NCBI GenBank assembly: GCA_045596385.1
Contig: JAZOCC010000015.1
Span: forward strand, 1 to 64,000
DNA length: 64,000 bases
From: SIG307 sp045596385
GTDB lineage: Bacteria > Bacillota > Clostridia > Lachnospirales > Lachnospiraceae
Direction: 5' to 3'
Below, piece by piece: positions 1 through 7,127 of the stretch (position 1 is its first letter; every line of letters starts with the position of its first letter). The notes beneath the pieces are model-generated. The model saw only the letters and a list, made by a program, of their open reading frames with translations, made no database searches and had not been told where the DNA came from. The translations under genes and the position numbers were made by a program.

Positions 1-2
1 CC

Positions 3-1238
3 CTTAACCACAATGTATCGTTTAAGGATATCGCGAAGTTTCTCTGTAAAGACCCTACTACCATTTCCAAGGAGGTAAAACTTCACAGGATTGATGATAT
101 CCATCCAAAAAGAACATTTAACAATCCTCACAACTTCTGTACCAAGCGTTTTCGTTGTAAGAAAACAAATGTCTGCAACAAGATCATTATCTGTGATACA
201 AAGTGCGCATCCTGTATTAAGTGTAATCAGGTTTGCAAGTCCTTTACCAAGGAGCATTGCTCCCGTTTAGATAAAGCTCCTTATGTTTGTAACGGTTGCG
301 ACAAGCCGAAACACCGTTGTACAGTTCCTCACAAGTATCTTTACGACGCAAAATTCGCCCAGCGTAAATACGAAGAACTACGCACATCTTCCAGAACCGG
401 CGTTAACATCTCTCGTCATGAAGCACTTGAAATGAATTCCGTTGTAGCTCCTTTGGTAGCAAAAGGTCAGTCTCCGTATGTCATTGTAACCAATCATCCG
501 GAACTGAATATCAGCGTAAAAGGACTGTATAACTACATCAATCAGGGCGTTCTCCTTGTTCGCAACATTGACCTAAAACGAAAGGTTAAATTCAAACCAA
601 GAAAGAACACAACACAAGGTATCAGTAACCGTGAAGTTTTCACCGGAAGAACCTACGCAGACTTCAAAGCACTAAATCCCGACTACTTCTGTGAAATGGA
701 TACCGTGCTATCTGCCAAAGGTTCAAACAAATGCATACTTACCTTTTTCATTCCGGAAACCGAGCTTTTTATTGCCCGTCTTCTGAACAACTGCTCCCAA
801 AGTGCAGTAAAAACTGCTATCAATCAAATGGAACACGCATTAGGAACTTATGATTTCCTGACTGTTTTCGAAGTATGTCTGACTGACCGTGGCTCCGAAT
901 TCGGCAATCCTGTGGCCTTGGAAACAGGTATAAACGGTGTGGAACGCATGAGTCTTTATTACTGCGACCCTATGCGTAGCGGTCAAAAGGGCGGGATTGA
1001 AGAAGTCCATACCCTCTTACGAATGATTATTCCAAAAGGTACTGTATTCACCAATCTCACACAATGGGACATCCGCAAATGCGTGAATCACATCAACAGT
1101 TATGCACGAGAAAAACTAAACGGGGCGACACCATACGAGGCATCTCTAAAAAAGTTTGGCCCGGATATCCTCCGGGCCCTGCAGCTAAAACCCATCGCAC
1201 CGGATTTGGTGACACTAACACCACAGCTGCTTAAGTAA
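3..1238 (+). CDS. IS30-family transposase, 5' end outside the window
   Basis: The frame is open from the first bases of the window to the stop at 1238, giving 411 visible residues, so the start lies to the left. The product is a DDE transposase of the IS30 family. The visible N-terminal part carries a Cys-rich stretch (C-x-x-C pairs encoded around 150-300) typical of Firmicute IS30 relatives with a zinc-binding N-terminal region. The catalytic triad can be read: Asp in EMDTV (codon about 699), Asp in LTDRGSEF (codon 885) and Glu in GGIEEVH (codon 999 or 1002), followed by LLRMIIPKGT and a C-terminal NATPYEA-like motif (NGATPYEA). It appears intact at its 3' end. It probably inserted into the serine-recombinase element that occupies the left end of the window. 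Family call is firm; whether the element is active cannot be judged. Confidence 0.88.
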   Translation, partial: LNHNVSFKDIAKFLCKDPTTISKEVKLHRIDDIHPKRTFNNPHNFCTKRFRCKKTNVCNKIIICDTKCASCIKCNQVCKSFTKEHCSRLDKAPYVCNGCDKPKHRCTVPHKYLYDAKFAQRKYEELRTSSRTGVNISRHEALEMNSVVAPLVAKGQSPYVIVTNHPELNISVKGLYNYINQGVLLVRNIDLKRKVKFKPRKNTTQGISNREVFTGRTYADFKALNPDYFCEMDTVLSAKGSNKCILTFFIPETELFIARLLNNCSQSAVKTAINQMEHALGTYDFLTVFEVCLTDRGSEFGNPVALETGINGVERMSLYYCDPMRSGQKGGIEEVHTLLRMIIPKGTVFTNLTQWDIRKCVNHINSYAREKLNGATPYEASLKKFGPDILRALQLKPIAPDLVTLTPQLLK

Positions 1239-1685
1239 CTCGTCGTATTTTTCGTAACCGCTGTCCACAGAATTCATAGTTTTTTACCAAGGCCTGTGGA
1301 ATTTAGTCTTGCACAACCGAATTTCAGAGGTCCGTTTGCTATGCCCTGTTTTACGAAATTTAACGAAAAACACAGCTTAATTTTACCATAACCCCGAAAT
1401 AAAGTCTCTAGAATCCTTGAAAAAAGTAATTTTTTATGGTGTGGTGGAATTTACTCTTTCACACGGAATTTACTTTTACAAGTCACTCCTCAAAACCTTT
1501 ATCCATATATACAAATCTCACCAACCTCGCCACCCAAAACTCGCTCAAAACCAAACCGGCAAGCAGGGCATCTGTATATACAGATGCTCCACTTGTTGGG
1601 GTTCCTTCATCCCCACCCCCCGAAATCGTTCTCCTTCGGAGTCCGGCTACGCACTCATTCTGAGTGCTAAAGACGTTTCTGATTC
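1239..1685. other. Intergenic space right of the IS30 transposase, with two near-identical 30-bp repeats
   Basis: No convincing gene is seen in these 447 bases. Two related copies of a roughly 30-base sequence lie at 1295-1324 and 1443-1471. Both begin TGTGGAATTT or GGTGGAATTT and end in GAATTT, with CTT-GCACA or CTTTCACA between. A short inverted match, CCACAG at 1265-1270 and CTGTGG at 1294-1299, lies just before the first copy. Such repeats are expected where an IS30-family element ends, but the left end of the element is outside the window, so the terminal repeat cannot be confirmed. The rest is AT-rich with a GC-rich tail next to the regulator gene. Confidence 0.4.
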
Positions 1686-2507
1686 TTACTTTTTCTCCTT
1701 CCCCATCCTCTCAAGAATATGTTTAAACAACTCATGAAACATCTGTGTCTCCGTTTCATCCAAGTCCGCCATTCCGGAACCGGTCAGCACAGAAGTGACG
1801 ATGTCTGCCATCTCGGTTTCGGATACTTTTCGCGTCAGTTGTATCTGGTCGCTTTGTGTTTTTATCTCTGTGAGCTGCTCCTTAAATTCCGTGCGACTGA
1901 TATCCTCCGGTGCGTTCTGATAGTCTTCCTTGATATCCTTTACCATGGACAGGAAGATGTTCCGTAGCTTGTTTAGGTCTGCTTCTTCTCCGCTGATTTT
2001 TTCTAAGTTCAGACGGCGCACATCCCCGGCGATTTCATTCTTTTTCTCCGGATGGTCCTTGGCAAAGTCTTTAATACTGGCAGTCGCCAGATTGATAATA
2101 TCGTTTCTGGATTGCAGCCCTTCCTTGTGGTCATCTTTAAAATACGCCTCTGCCACGTCCAGTAAAAGTGCAAAGCGCGGATGCTCCATCAGGCGACTTA
2201 ATAGTGCTCCGTCCACCTTCGCGGAGAGGAGTAAAAGTAGTGCCTTGTTTGACAGGCCCAGTTCCTCCAGTTCCGCATTTTTAGACGTCGTCACCTTCGT
2301 CATTCCAAGCAAATAGTCCGTGGACACCCGGAAGTATTTTGCCAGCTTTACAAGGATGTCGTTACTGACATTTGTAATTTCTCCCCTCTCGATGCGACTG
2401 AGAGAAGATGCCGGGATGCCGATGGCAGCGCACAGTTCTTTTTGCGACAGCCCCGCCTGTATCCGCAGATCGGTTATCTTTTCATTTATGGTCAATTTCG
2501 TATTCAT
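1686..2507 (-). CDS. XRE-family transcriptional regulator
   Basis: A 273-residue DNA-binding protein. Residues 1-70 form a Cro/C1-type helix-turn-helix (LRIQAGLSQKELCAAIGIPA, then SSLSRIERGE and a FRVSTDYLLG ending), the usual form of a phage or mobile-element repressor. The remaining 200 residues are charged and helical and resemble no enzyme I recognise. I chose the Met at 2507 over upstream in-frame starts because it follows an AAGGGAG ribosome site at good spacing and begins directly with the HTH. It is divergent from the 59-aa ORF and the serine recombinase at 2802-4708, so it most likely represses that pair and perhaps itself. A palindrome overlapping its -35 region (2631-2648) fits autoregulation. 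Being inside the element bounded by the recombinase, it is probably the maintenance regulator of that element. Confidence 0.85.
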   Translation of the reverse strand: MNTKLTINEKITDLRIQAGLSQKELCAAIGIPASSLSRIERGEITNVSNDILVKLAKYFRVSTDYLLGMTKVTTSKNAELEELGLSNKALLLLLSAKVDGALLSRLMEHPRFALLLDVAEAYFKDDHKEGLQSRNDIINLATASIKDFAKDHPEKKNEIAGDVRRLNLEKISGEEADLNKLRNIFLSMVKDIKEDYQNAPEDISRTEFKEQLTEIKTQSDQIQLTRKVSETEMADIVTSVLTGSGMADLDETETQMFHELFKHILERMGKEKK

Positions 2508-2603
2508 AGCATTCTCCCTTCTTACAGACACACCGATTTTTTCCCGTGCATCCTCGGAAACCTTCAACAGAAAAACATACAATCCGATGTTTCCATACTC
2601 TCA

Positions 2604-2648
2604 GTTTAACATTCCCCGCCTTTGCCTGTCAATTGCAAATCTGCAATT
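2604..2648 (-). promoter_or_regulatory. Promoter and palindromic operator of the XRE regulator
   Basis: On the minus strand TTGACA (plus 2627-2632) is followed after 17 bases by TTAAAC, a plausible sigma-A promoter about 100 bases before the regulator start. A perfect 7-4-7 palindrome, AATTGCA then AATC then TGCAATT, lies at 2631-2648 and overlaps the -35 box. An HTH regulator bound there would block this promoter. Operator function is inferred from position and symmetry. Confidence 0.5.
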
Positions 2649-2801
2649 CCACATTCCTAAAAAAGCACCACATTTGCAACTCTGCCCAAACCACGGTTTT
2701 TCGAAAATTTCATGGTATCCTTTCCTCACAACCGGTTGTTATGCGCATAGAACAAAACGGCACTCATAGACTCTAATAACCGGATTTTTAGGGAGTATGC
2801 G

Positions 2802-2981
2802 ATGCCAGAACCAAAAGGACTTTCAGAGACAGAAAAGGAGAATCGCATGGAGAATTATTTTACCAAGGAACAGCGGGAGCTAATTAATAAGCAACTAAAG
2901 CGCGGCATATACCATGAATTATATTTGCGGGAACTCATTACCGACGAGCAGCTGGATTATTTGCTTAGCCACAATGTGTAA
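2802..2981 (+). CDS. Small hypothetical protein of the recombinase operon, possible directionality factor
   Basis: A 59-codon ORF beginning MPEPKGLSETEK and ending YLLSHNV, preceded by GGGAG at good spacing. It is charged and helical (KEQRELINKQLKRG, then LRELITDEQLDYLL) with no transmembrane segment or cysteines. It lies directly upstream of the serine recombinase, in the same direction and separated by 74 bases that carry a second promoter. I do not recognise the family by name. Small basic or charged proteins beside large serine recombinases often act as recombination directionality factors or as regulators of the integrase, and this gene is a candidate for either. That role is inference from position and size only. 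Confidence 0.6.
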   Translation: MPEPKGLSETEKENRMENYFTKEQRELINKQLKRGIYHELYLRELITDEQLDYLLSHNV

Positions 2982-2988
2982 CTTTTAC

Positions 2989-3032
2989 TTGCACATCACC
3001 GGAATCGGTACTATACTGAAACTGGTGATGTG
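2989..3032 (+). promoter_or_regulatory. Promoter of the serine recombinase with flanking inverted repeat
   Basis: TTGCAC at 2989-2994 and TATACT at 3012-3017 are separated by exactly 17 bases. The -10 box is enclosed by an inverted repeat, CACATCACC at 2992-3000 and GGTGATGTG at 3024-3032, which would suit a repressor. AAAAGGAGG just before the start at 3056 is the ribosome site. Confidence 0.6.
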
Positions 3033-3055
3033 TCATTCCCGAAAAGGAGGACACA

Positions 3056-4708
3056 ATGAATCATAAAAAACTTAGAGTTGCCGCATATTGCAGAGTTTCG
3101 ACAGACAAAGACGACCAGACCAATTCCTTACTCAGCCAGCGCAAGTATTTTGCGGAATACATCACACGTCACGAGGATTGGATTTTGCAGGACGTGTATT
3201 ACGATGAGGGCATCAGCGGTACCCAGACAAAGAAGCGTATCGGCTTCAACACCATGATTGAGGAGGCCCTGCGGGGCGGTATCGACCTCATTCTCACAAA
3301 GGAGGTGTGCCGGTTCGCACGAAATACCGTGGATACCCTCCACTACACCAGACTCCTTAAGGACAAGGGTATCGGCGTGATTTTTACCATCGATAACATC
3401 GACACCAGAGATGCCGACGTGGAGCTTCGTTTGACTATTATGGCCAGCATTGCACAGGAGGAGAGCCGTAAGACCTCCGAGCGTGTGAAATGGGGCCAGA
3501 AGCGTCGCATGGAGCAGGGCGTGGTGTTCGGCAGAGACATGATCGGGTACACCGTCCGGAACGGCGAGCTGACCGTGAATGAAGCTGAGGTTCCTCTCGT
3601 TCGTGCCGTCTTTCACAAGTACACCAACGAAGGAAAGGGCACCCACGTCATTGCAAGGGAACTGATGGAAGAAGGGCTTCGCCCGCCCCGGGTAAAGCTG
3701 TGGTCCAACACCGTAATCCTGCGGATGCTTCGAAACGAAAAGTATGTAGGCGACCTGTGTCAGAAGAAAACCTACACCCCCAACTACCTGACACATGCAA
3801 AGAAATACAATCGGGGTGCCGAAGAGATGGTCTATATCACAGACCACCACGAACCCATCATCGACCGGGAGCTTTGGAACCGCACCCAGGCGGAACTGAA
3901 ACGCCGCTCCCCTTCCGAGGCAATCAAAACCAAGCACAGCAACCGTTACTGGTGCAGCGGAAAGCTCTGGTGCGGCGCATGTGGGCATCACTTTGTCAGC
4001 CGTACCAAAAAGCTGGCTGATGGCAGCACCTACAAGGCATGGCGCTGTTACGCCTTTGCCAACCACGGCACCGCAAAAACCATGGACACCGGCGAGGCCG
4101 TCGGCTGTAGCAACGGTTCCATCAACGAACGGGCGTTGCTTAGCTGCGTACATCACTGCATCCGCCAGTTTCAGGCAAACCGCAAAGCACTGAAAGCAGA
4201 GCTTTTGCAGGAGTTGACCGGAGCCAAAAGTGTCAATGATACCGGTACCGACGTTTCCGGCATTCACGAAAAGCTGGAGGCATTAAACACCAAGAAGCGA
4301 AAATCCGTGGATTTAATGTTGGATGGTTTGATTTCCAAGGTGGAATTACAGGAGCAGACCAAATGGTACGATGACCAGATTGAGGAGTTGAACAAGCTGT
4401 TACAGGGCGTGCAAAAGGAAGACGATATGCGTAGCCGGCAGATGAACCTGTTCCGCCAGTACGACTCCGTCTTGGACGAGATTATGACCTTCGACGAATC
4501 GAACCTTGGCTTGTACCGGGAGCTGGTGGAGAAAATCACCGTCTATCCCGGCGGTGTGGTAGAGATTTGGTTCCGGGAGATTCCCTTCGGCATGAAACTA
4601 AAAATTCGGTCCTTTGGCAGGGCCGAAGATTACACCACAGAAATTCTTGAAACCGAAATTTTAACGCAAACTACCGAAAATAGCATTTATGCCCCAGAGG
4701 CTTCTTAA
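3056..4708 (+). CDS. Large serine recombinase (site-specific integrase/excisionase)
   Basis: A 550-residue large serine recombinase. The N-terminal resolvase catalytic domain (about 5-150) starts VAAYCRVSTDKDD, with nucleophile Ser15 and Arg13, and contains the conserved region LTKEVCRFARNTVDTL. A recombinase domain follows (about 160-270), then a zinc ribbon with C-G-A-C-G and later Cys residues (about 305-360), then a coiled-coil stretch and a short C-terminal domain. Length and domain order are typical of phage, ICE and skin-type integrases. It ends about 95 bases from the point where cotJC is broken (about 4803), the usual place of an integrase beside its attachment site. Its likely job is insertion and excision of the element between the two cotJC halves. 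Start chosen for the strong AAAAGGAGG site. Confidence 0.93.
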   Translation: MNHKKLRVAAYCRVSTDKDDQTNSLLSQRKYFAEYITRHEDWILQDVYYDEGISGTQTKKRIGFNTMIEEALRGGIDLILTKEVCRFARNTVDTLHYTRLLKDKGIGVIFTIDNIDTRDADVELRLTIMASIAQEESRKTSERVKWGQKRRMEQGVVFGRDMIGYTVRNGELTVNEAEVPLVRAVFHKYTNEGKGTHVIARELMEEGLRPPRVKLWSNTVILRMLRNEKYVGDLCQKKTYTPNYLTHAKKYNRGAEEMVYITDHHEPIIDRELWNRTQAELKRRSPSEAIKTKHSNRYWCSGKLWCGACGHHFVSRTKKLADGSTYKAWRCYAFANHGTAKTMDTGEAVGCSNGSINERALLSCVHHCIRQFQANRKALKAELLQELTGAKSVNDTGTDVSGIHEKLEALNTKKRKSVDLMLDGLISKVELQEQTKWYDDQIEELNKLLQGVQKEDDMRSRQMNLFRQYDSVLDEIMTFDESNLGLYRELVEKITVYPGGVVEIWFREIPFGMKLKIRSFGRAEDYTTEILETEILTQTTENSIYAPEAS

Positions 4709-4789
4709 AAAGCATCCCCACAAAGCAAAAGCAGCCTCTGAAACCCGCTAAAATCAAGGCTTTCAGAGACCCCCGCACCCTATGGGGCA

Positions 4790-4815
4790 CCAGCGAATCA
4801 CCTGTGCCGATATCC
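4790..4815. other. Probable attachment-site junction of the serine-recombinase element in cotJC
   Basis: Reading the minus strand, the cotJC reading frame matches the family through LLTDIGT (codons 57-63). It then departs into unrelated residues (GDSLVPHRVRG) where Mn-catalase-type CotJC proteins normally continue with a Glu-rich EELAHLEM segment. The change occurs at about 4800-4803, next to the recombinase gene. The shared core is likely within GGCACAG (minus strand). The exact crossover cannot be fixed without the other end of the element, which is not in the window. Confidence 0.6.
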
Positions 4816-4991
4816 GTGAGTAACCCCGCCACTTCCCGATACGGCATGGCATATCGCTGGGAAAGGTAACGCATAGATGCGGCCAACTCGCCGTCCGGGC
4901 CGCCGAACTGACTCATGATAACCATAGCCAGCTTCGGGTTGGTCTGCTTAATGTTTACCGGGTACTGTAATCTTCTTTCATAACTCCACAT
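4803..4991 (-). pseudogene. cotJC: cotJC, N-terminal fragment interrupted by an integrated element
   Basis: The first 63 codons (MWSYERRLQYPVNIK, then GGPDGELAASMRYLSQRY and GLLTDIGT) are a clear match to CotJC, a manganese-catalase-like spore coat protein. Glu35 in PDGEL corresponds to a metal ligand of Mn catalases. The Glu and His ligands expected after codon 63 are absent. The frame continues through unrelated sequence to a stop at 4671, giving a 106-residue hybrid. The start overlaps the cotJB stop (TAATG), as normal in this operon, so the 5' part is undamaged. The missing 3' part should lie at the far left end of the element, outside this window. If excision happens during sporulation the gene would be rebuilt; otherwise it is inactive. 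Confidence 0.85.
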
Positions 4992-5254
4992 TATTTACAC
5001 ACTCCTTCCCACGGCCACGGATATTCTACCCATTTCCAGCAATCGTCGCAGAAACAATCGTAGGAAGAAAGCGGTCCGTAACATGCCGTATATTCTTTTA
5101 CCATCTGCTCTCTCACCGCGCACATATTCCGATAGTAGGCCAATGCCTCCTCGCACTTCGGATGTGTATCCAAAAACAGGCGTGCCTCATCCATGGCAAA
5201 GCTTGCTTCATTTATCTTACACAACAATGTCATTCTGTCTTTTTCAGCGCCCAT
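4991..5254 (-). CDS. cotJB: Spore coat protein CotJB
   Basis: An 87-residue protein matching CotJB of the cotJ operon. It starts MGAEKDRMTLLCKINEASFA, contains the DEARLFLDTHPKCEEAL stretch, and ends in the aromatic WVEYPWPWEGVCK tail characteristic of the family (Y-P-W-P-W). CotJB is made in the mother cell and assembles with CotJA and CotJC into the coat. Its start lies one base past the cotJA stop, with the AGGAG ribosome site inside the last codons of cotJA. Its stop overlaps the cotJC start, so translation is coupled along the operon. The gene itself is intact even though the next gene is interrupted. Confidence 0.92.
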   Translation of the reverse strand: MGAEKDRMTLLCKINEASFAMDEARLFLDTHPKCEEALAYYRNMCAVREQMVKEYTACYGPLSSYDCFCDDCWKWVEYPWPWEGVCK

Positions 5255-5255
5255 A

Positions 5256-5711
5256 TCAGTTACATCTCCTTCCCAAAAATTCTAAATCCAGCTCCTTAAA
5301 AATGGTACCGGTGGAGAATCCCTCACATACTTCGTACAGCTTTCCCCATGTCTGCCACGGTACATATGCCATTGCAAGCGCTTTTCCCGGCATATCCTCG
5401 TCACAACATGCACCGTGCTTTTTTACTTCCCGATACATGGATTCCACCGAACAGCCGCAGTGTTCCTCCTTTTTCTCCTCTTTCTTACAGTCACAATCCA
5501 TATCGCATATTACCTCCGGTTTCTTACAACCGCAGTCCATATCGCCCATTACTTCCGGTTTCTTACAGCCACAGTCCATGCCGCCCATTGCTTCCGGTTT
5601 CTTGCAGCCGCAGTCCATGCCCGGCTTTACTTCCGGCTTCTTACAGCCGCAGTCCATGCCACCGGCATATCTTCTGTTTCCGTAGTTGCCATAATTCCTA
5701 TAATTATTCAT
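5256..5711 (-). CDS. cotJA: Spore coat protein CotJA with a Cys-rich repeat extension
   Basis: A 151-residue protein. The C-terminal 50 residues (MAYVPWQTWGKLYEV, then GFSTGTIFKELDLEF) are the CotJA domain, which in most organisms is nearly the whole protein. The N-terminal 100 residues are unusual: after a Tyr/Asn-rich start, a 10-12-residue unit MDCGCKKPE is repeated four times, followed by a degenerate MDCDCKKEE unit. Paired Cys separated by one residue suggest metal binding or disulphide crosslinking in the coat. CotJA is a spore coat assembly partner of CotJB and CotJC. Start 5711 follows AAGGAGT. Upstream on the minus strand CATATGATA resembles the -10 element of late mother-cell promoters, but this is weak evidence. 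Confidence 0.88.
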   Translation of the reverse strand: MNNYRNYGNYGNRRYAGGMDCGCKKPEVKPGMDCGCKKPEAMGGMDCGCKKPEVMGDMDCGCKKPEVICDMDCDCKKEEKKEEHCGCSVESMYREVKKHGACCDEDMPGKALAMAYVPWQTWGKLYEVCEGFSTGTIFKELDLEFLGRRCN

Positions 5712-5858
5712 AGAAGACTCCTTTCCTTTTTTCGTACTGTATCATATGTATTCCCAAGGAATTTGTGCATAGGCGCTCGGTCGTGGGTGCGTTCGCATTT
5801 CGCCATCGCCCACAAGCACGCTTGTGGCGACGCCTCAATGCTCTCTTTGCCTGCACGG

Positions 5859-5903
5859 AAAAAGAGCGACTCCCTGCCCTCCGGCATGGGTTGTCGCTCT
5901 TTC
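5859..5903 (-). terminator. Terminator downstream of the SASP gene
   Basis: AAAGAGCGAC (5861-5870) and GTCGCTCTTT (5893-5902) form a 10-bp stem with a GC-rich 22-base interior; on the minus strand it ends in a run of T. It separates the SASP gene from the cotJ operon. Another GC-rich palindromic stretch lies at about 5770-5830. Confidence 0.7.
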
Positions 5904-5926
5904 TGTTTACCTGTTCTATTCCCTTT

Positions 5927-6136
5927 TTACACTGCCTCCGACTCCTCTGTCGTCTGCACTGCCGCCTTTCTTCTCTTTGCCAATATTCCTCCGATGCGTC
6001 CCGTTTCCTTTGCGGAAAGGGAACCCCAGCCGTTTGTCATCACCCGGTCAAACAGCCCCAATTCCTTGGCAATTTCGTACTTTACCAGTTCCTCCGGCGA
6101 TAATTCTTCCAACACAATCGGTTTCTTTTTCTTCAT
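5927..6136 (-). CDS. Small acid-soluble spore protein, alpha/beta type
   Basis: A 69-residue basic protein. The signature YEIAKELGLFDRV followed by GWGSLSAKETGRIGG is the clostridial form of the alpha/beta-type SASP, which coats and protects DNA in the forespore and is degraded at germination by the GPR protease at the conserved Glu-Ile/Glu-Leu region. The start follows AGGTGA at normal spacing. It lies just upstream of the cotJ operon and is separated from it by a terminator, so it is its own transcription unit or the end of a unit starting upstream. It has a longer, lysine-rich head (MKKKKPIVLEELSPEEL) than the shortest family members. Confidence 0.85.
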   Translation of the reverse strand: MKKKKPIVLEELSPEELVKYEIAKELGLFDRVMTNGWGSLSAKETGRIGGILAKRRKAAVQTTEESEAV

Positions 6137-6204
6137 TCCGTCACCTGTTCCTTCCGTCTGTTTTTCCGCCCATTATCTAAGATATAGGCCTTCTCTTACA
6201 GTAT

Positions 6205-7098
6205 TTACCGATTTTGCCTCTTTATACCGCACCTTTTCTTTTCCTTTAAGCTCGCTGTAAACATTCTCCAGGCCTCCCGGACAGACGGTTCTGCCGCTAC
6301 CACATTTAATTCCGCTCCGATAAACATAATATACATGCAGGCATACAGCCAGATCATACATAACACAATGGCAGTCAGACTTCCGTACATGGCCGAGTAA
6401 TTCGACATCCGGTCAATGTAAAAGGAGTACAGATAAGAAAAGCCAAGCCAGCCGGCGGCACTGAGTATCGCTCCCGGGAACTCTGCGGTGGCATGCGTTG
6501 ACTTCCGGTTTGGAATCAGCAGATACAACCCCCAGAAAAAGCCTGTCAAAACCAAAAAGGAAACCACCGTCCGCAAACTGATAATCAATAGAGCCCCATG
6601 CTCCAAAAACGGAATTTTGCTTTGGATATGCACATAAATCCGGTTCCCGAATACCAGCAGCAGCAACGTTAACAGTAACACTACCGCAAATACCAGCGTA
6701 TATCCCACAGACCAGAACCGCAATACAAAGTAATTTCTCGTCTCTTTGTTTCCGTACACCGCATTCATCCCACGGATGATGACGAGAAATCCCCGGGATG
6801 CCGACCACAGCGCCGTCACCACCGATATGGACAGAAGCGCTCCCGACGTCTTTTGCAATACCTCATAAAGCAACACACCGATAAAGTCATGTACCTCCTC
6901 CGGAAATGCGGTCTGTACCGCAGCCAGAAGCCGTTCCGTCTCCACCGGTAAAAAACGTACCAGCGTCAACAAAAATATCAGGAAGGGCAAAAAGGAAAGG
7001 ATGACAAAGAAAGCGGTCTGGGCCGCAAAGGCGGATACGGTATCCTCCCGCAGCTTCCTTAGAAACGCTTTTATCATACAATAGCCTGCCCGTACCAT
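6205..7098 (-). CDS. YihY/BrkB-family integral membrane protein
   Basis: A 297-residue membrane protein with about six hydrophobic segments. The N-terminal motif TVSAFAAQTAFFVILSFLPF and the middle YGSLTAIVLCMIWLY are typical of the YihY/BrkB (once RNase BN) family. The family is found in most bacteria; its transport role is not firmly established. Start at 7098 follows AGGGAG. It lies 29 bases after the SpoIID/LytB gene in the same direction, so the two may share a transcript. Low-complexity basic tail (SLKEKKRCGIKRQ) is cytoplasmic. Confidence 0.85.
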   Translation of the reverse strand: MVRAGYCMIKAFLRKLREDTVSAFAAQTAFFVILSFLPFLIFLLTLVRFLPVETERLLAAVQTAFPEEVHDFIGVLLYEVLQKTSGALLSISVVTALWSASRGFLVIIRGMNAVYGNKETRNYFVLRFWSVGYTLVFAVVLLLTLLLLVFGNRIYVHIQSKIPFLEHGALLIISLRTVVSFLVLTGFFWGLYLLIPNRKSTHATAEFPGAILSAAGWLGFSYLYSFYIDRMSNYSAMYGSLTAIVLCMIWLYACMYIMFIGAELNVVAAEPSVREAWRMFTASLKEKKRCGIKRQNR

Positions 7099-7127
7099 AC
7101 CGTCTCCCTTCGTGACATCCGTTTTAC

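Noticed and set aside
3128..4267. 379-codon minus-strand frame opposite the serine recombinase
   Set aside because: The recombinase has a full domain set and catalytic residues; the opposite frame has low-complexity composition and no start signal.
4671..4991. 106-residue hybrid protein as a functional gene of its own
   Set aside because: Only the first 63 codons match CotJC; the tail is element sequence with no family likeness.
5415..6260. Plus-strand frames opposite cotJA and the SASP gene
   Set aside because: They arise from the repetitive cotJA codons and run through a terminator; no homology recognised.
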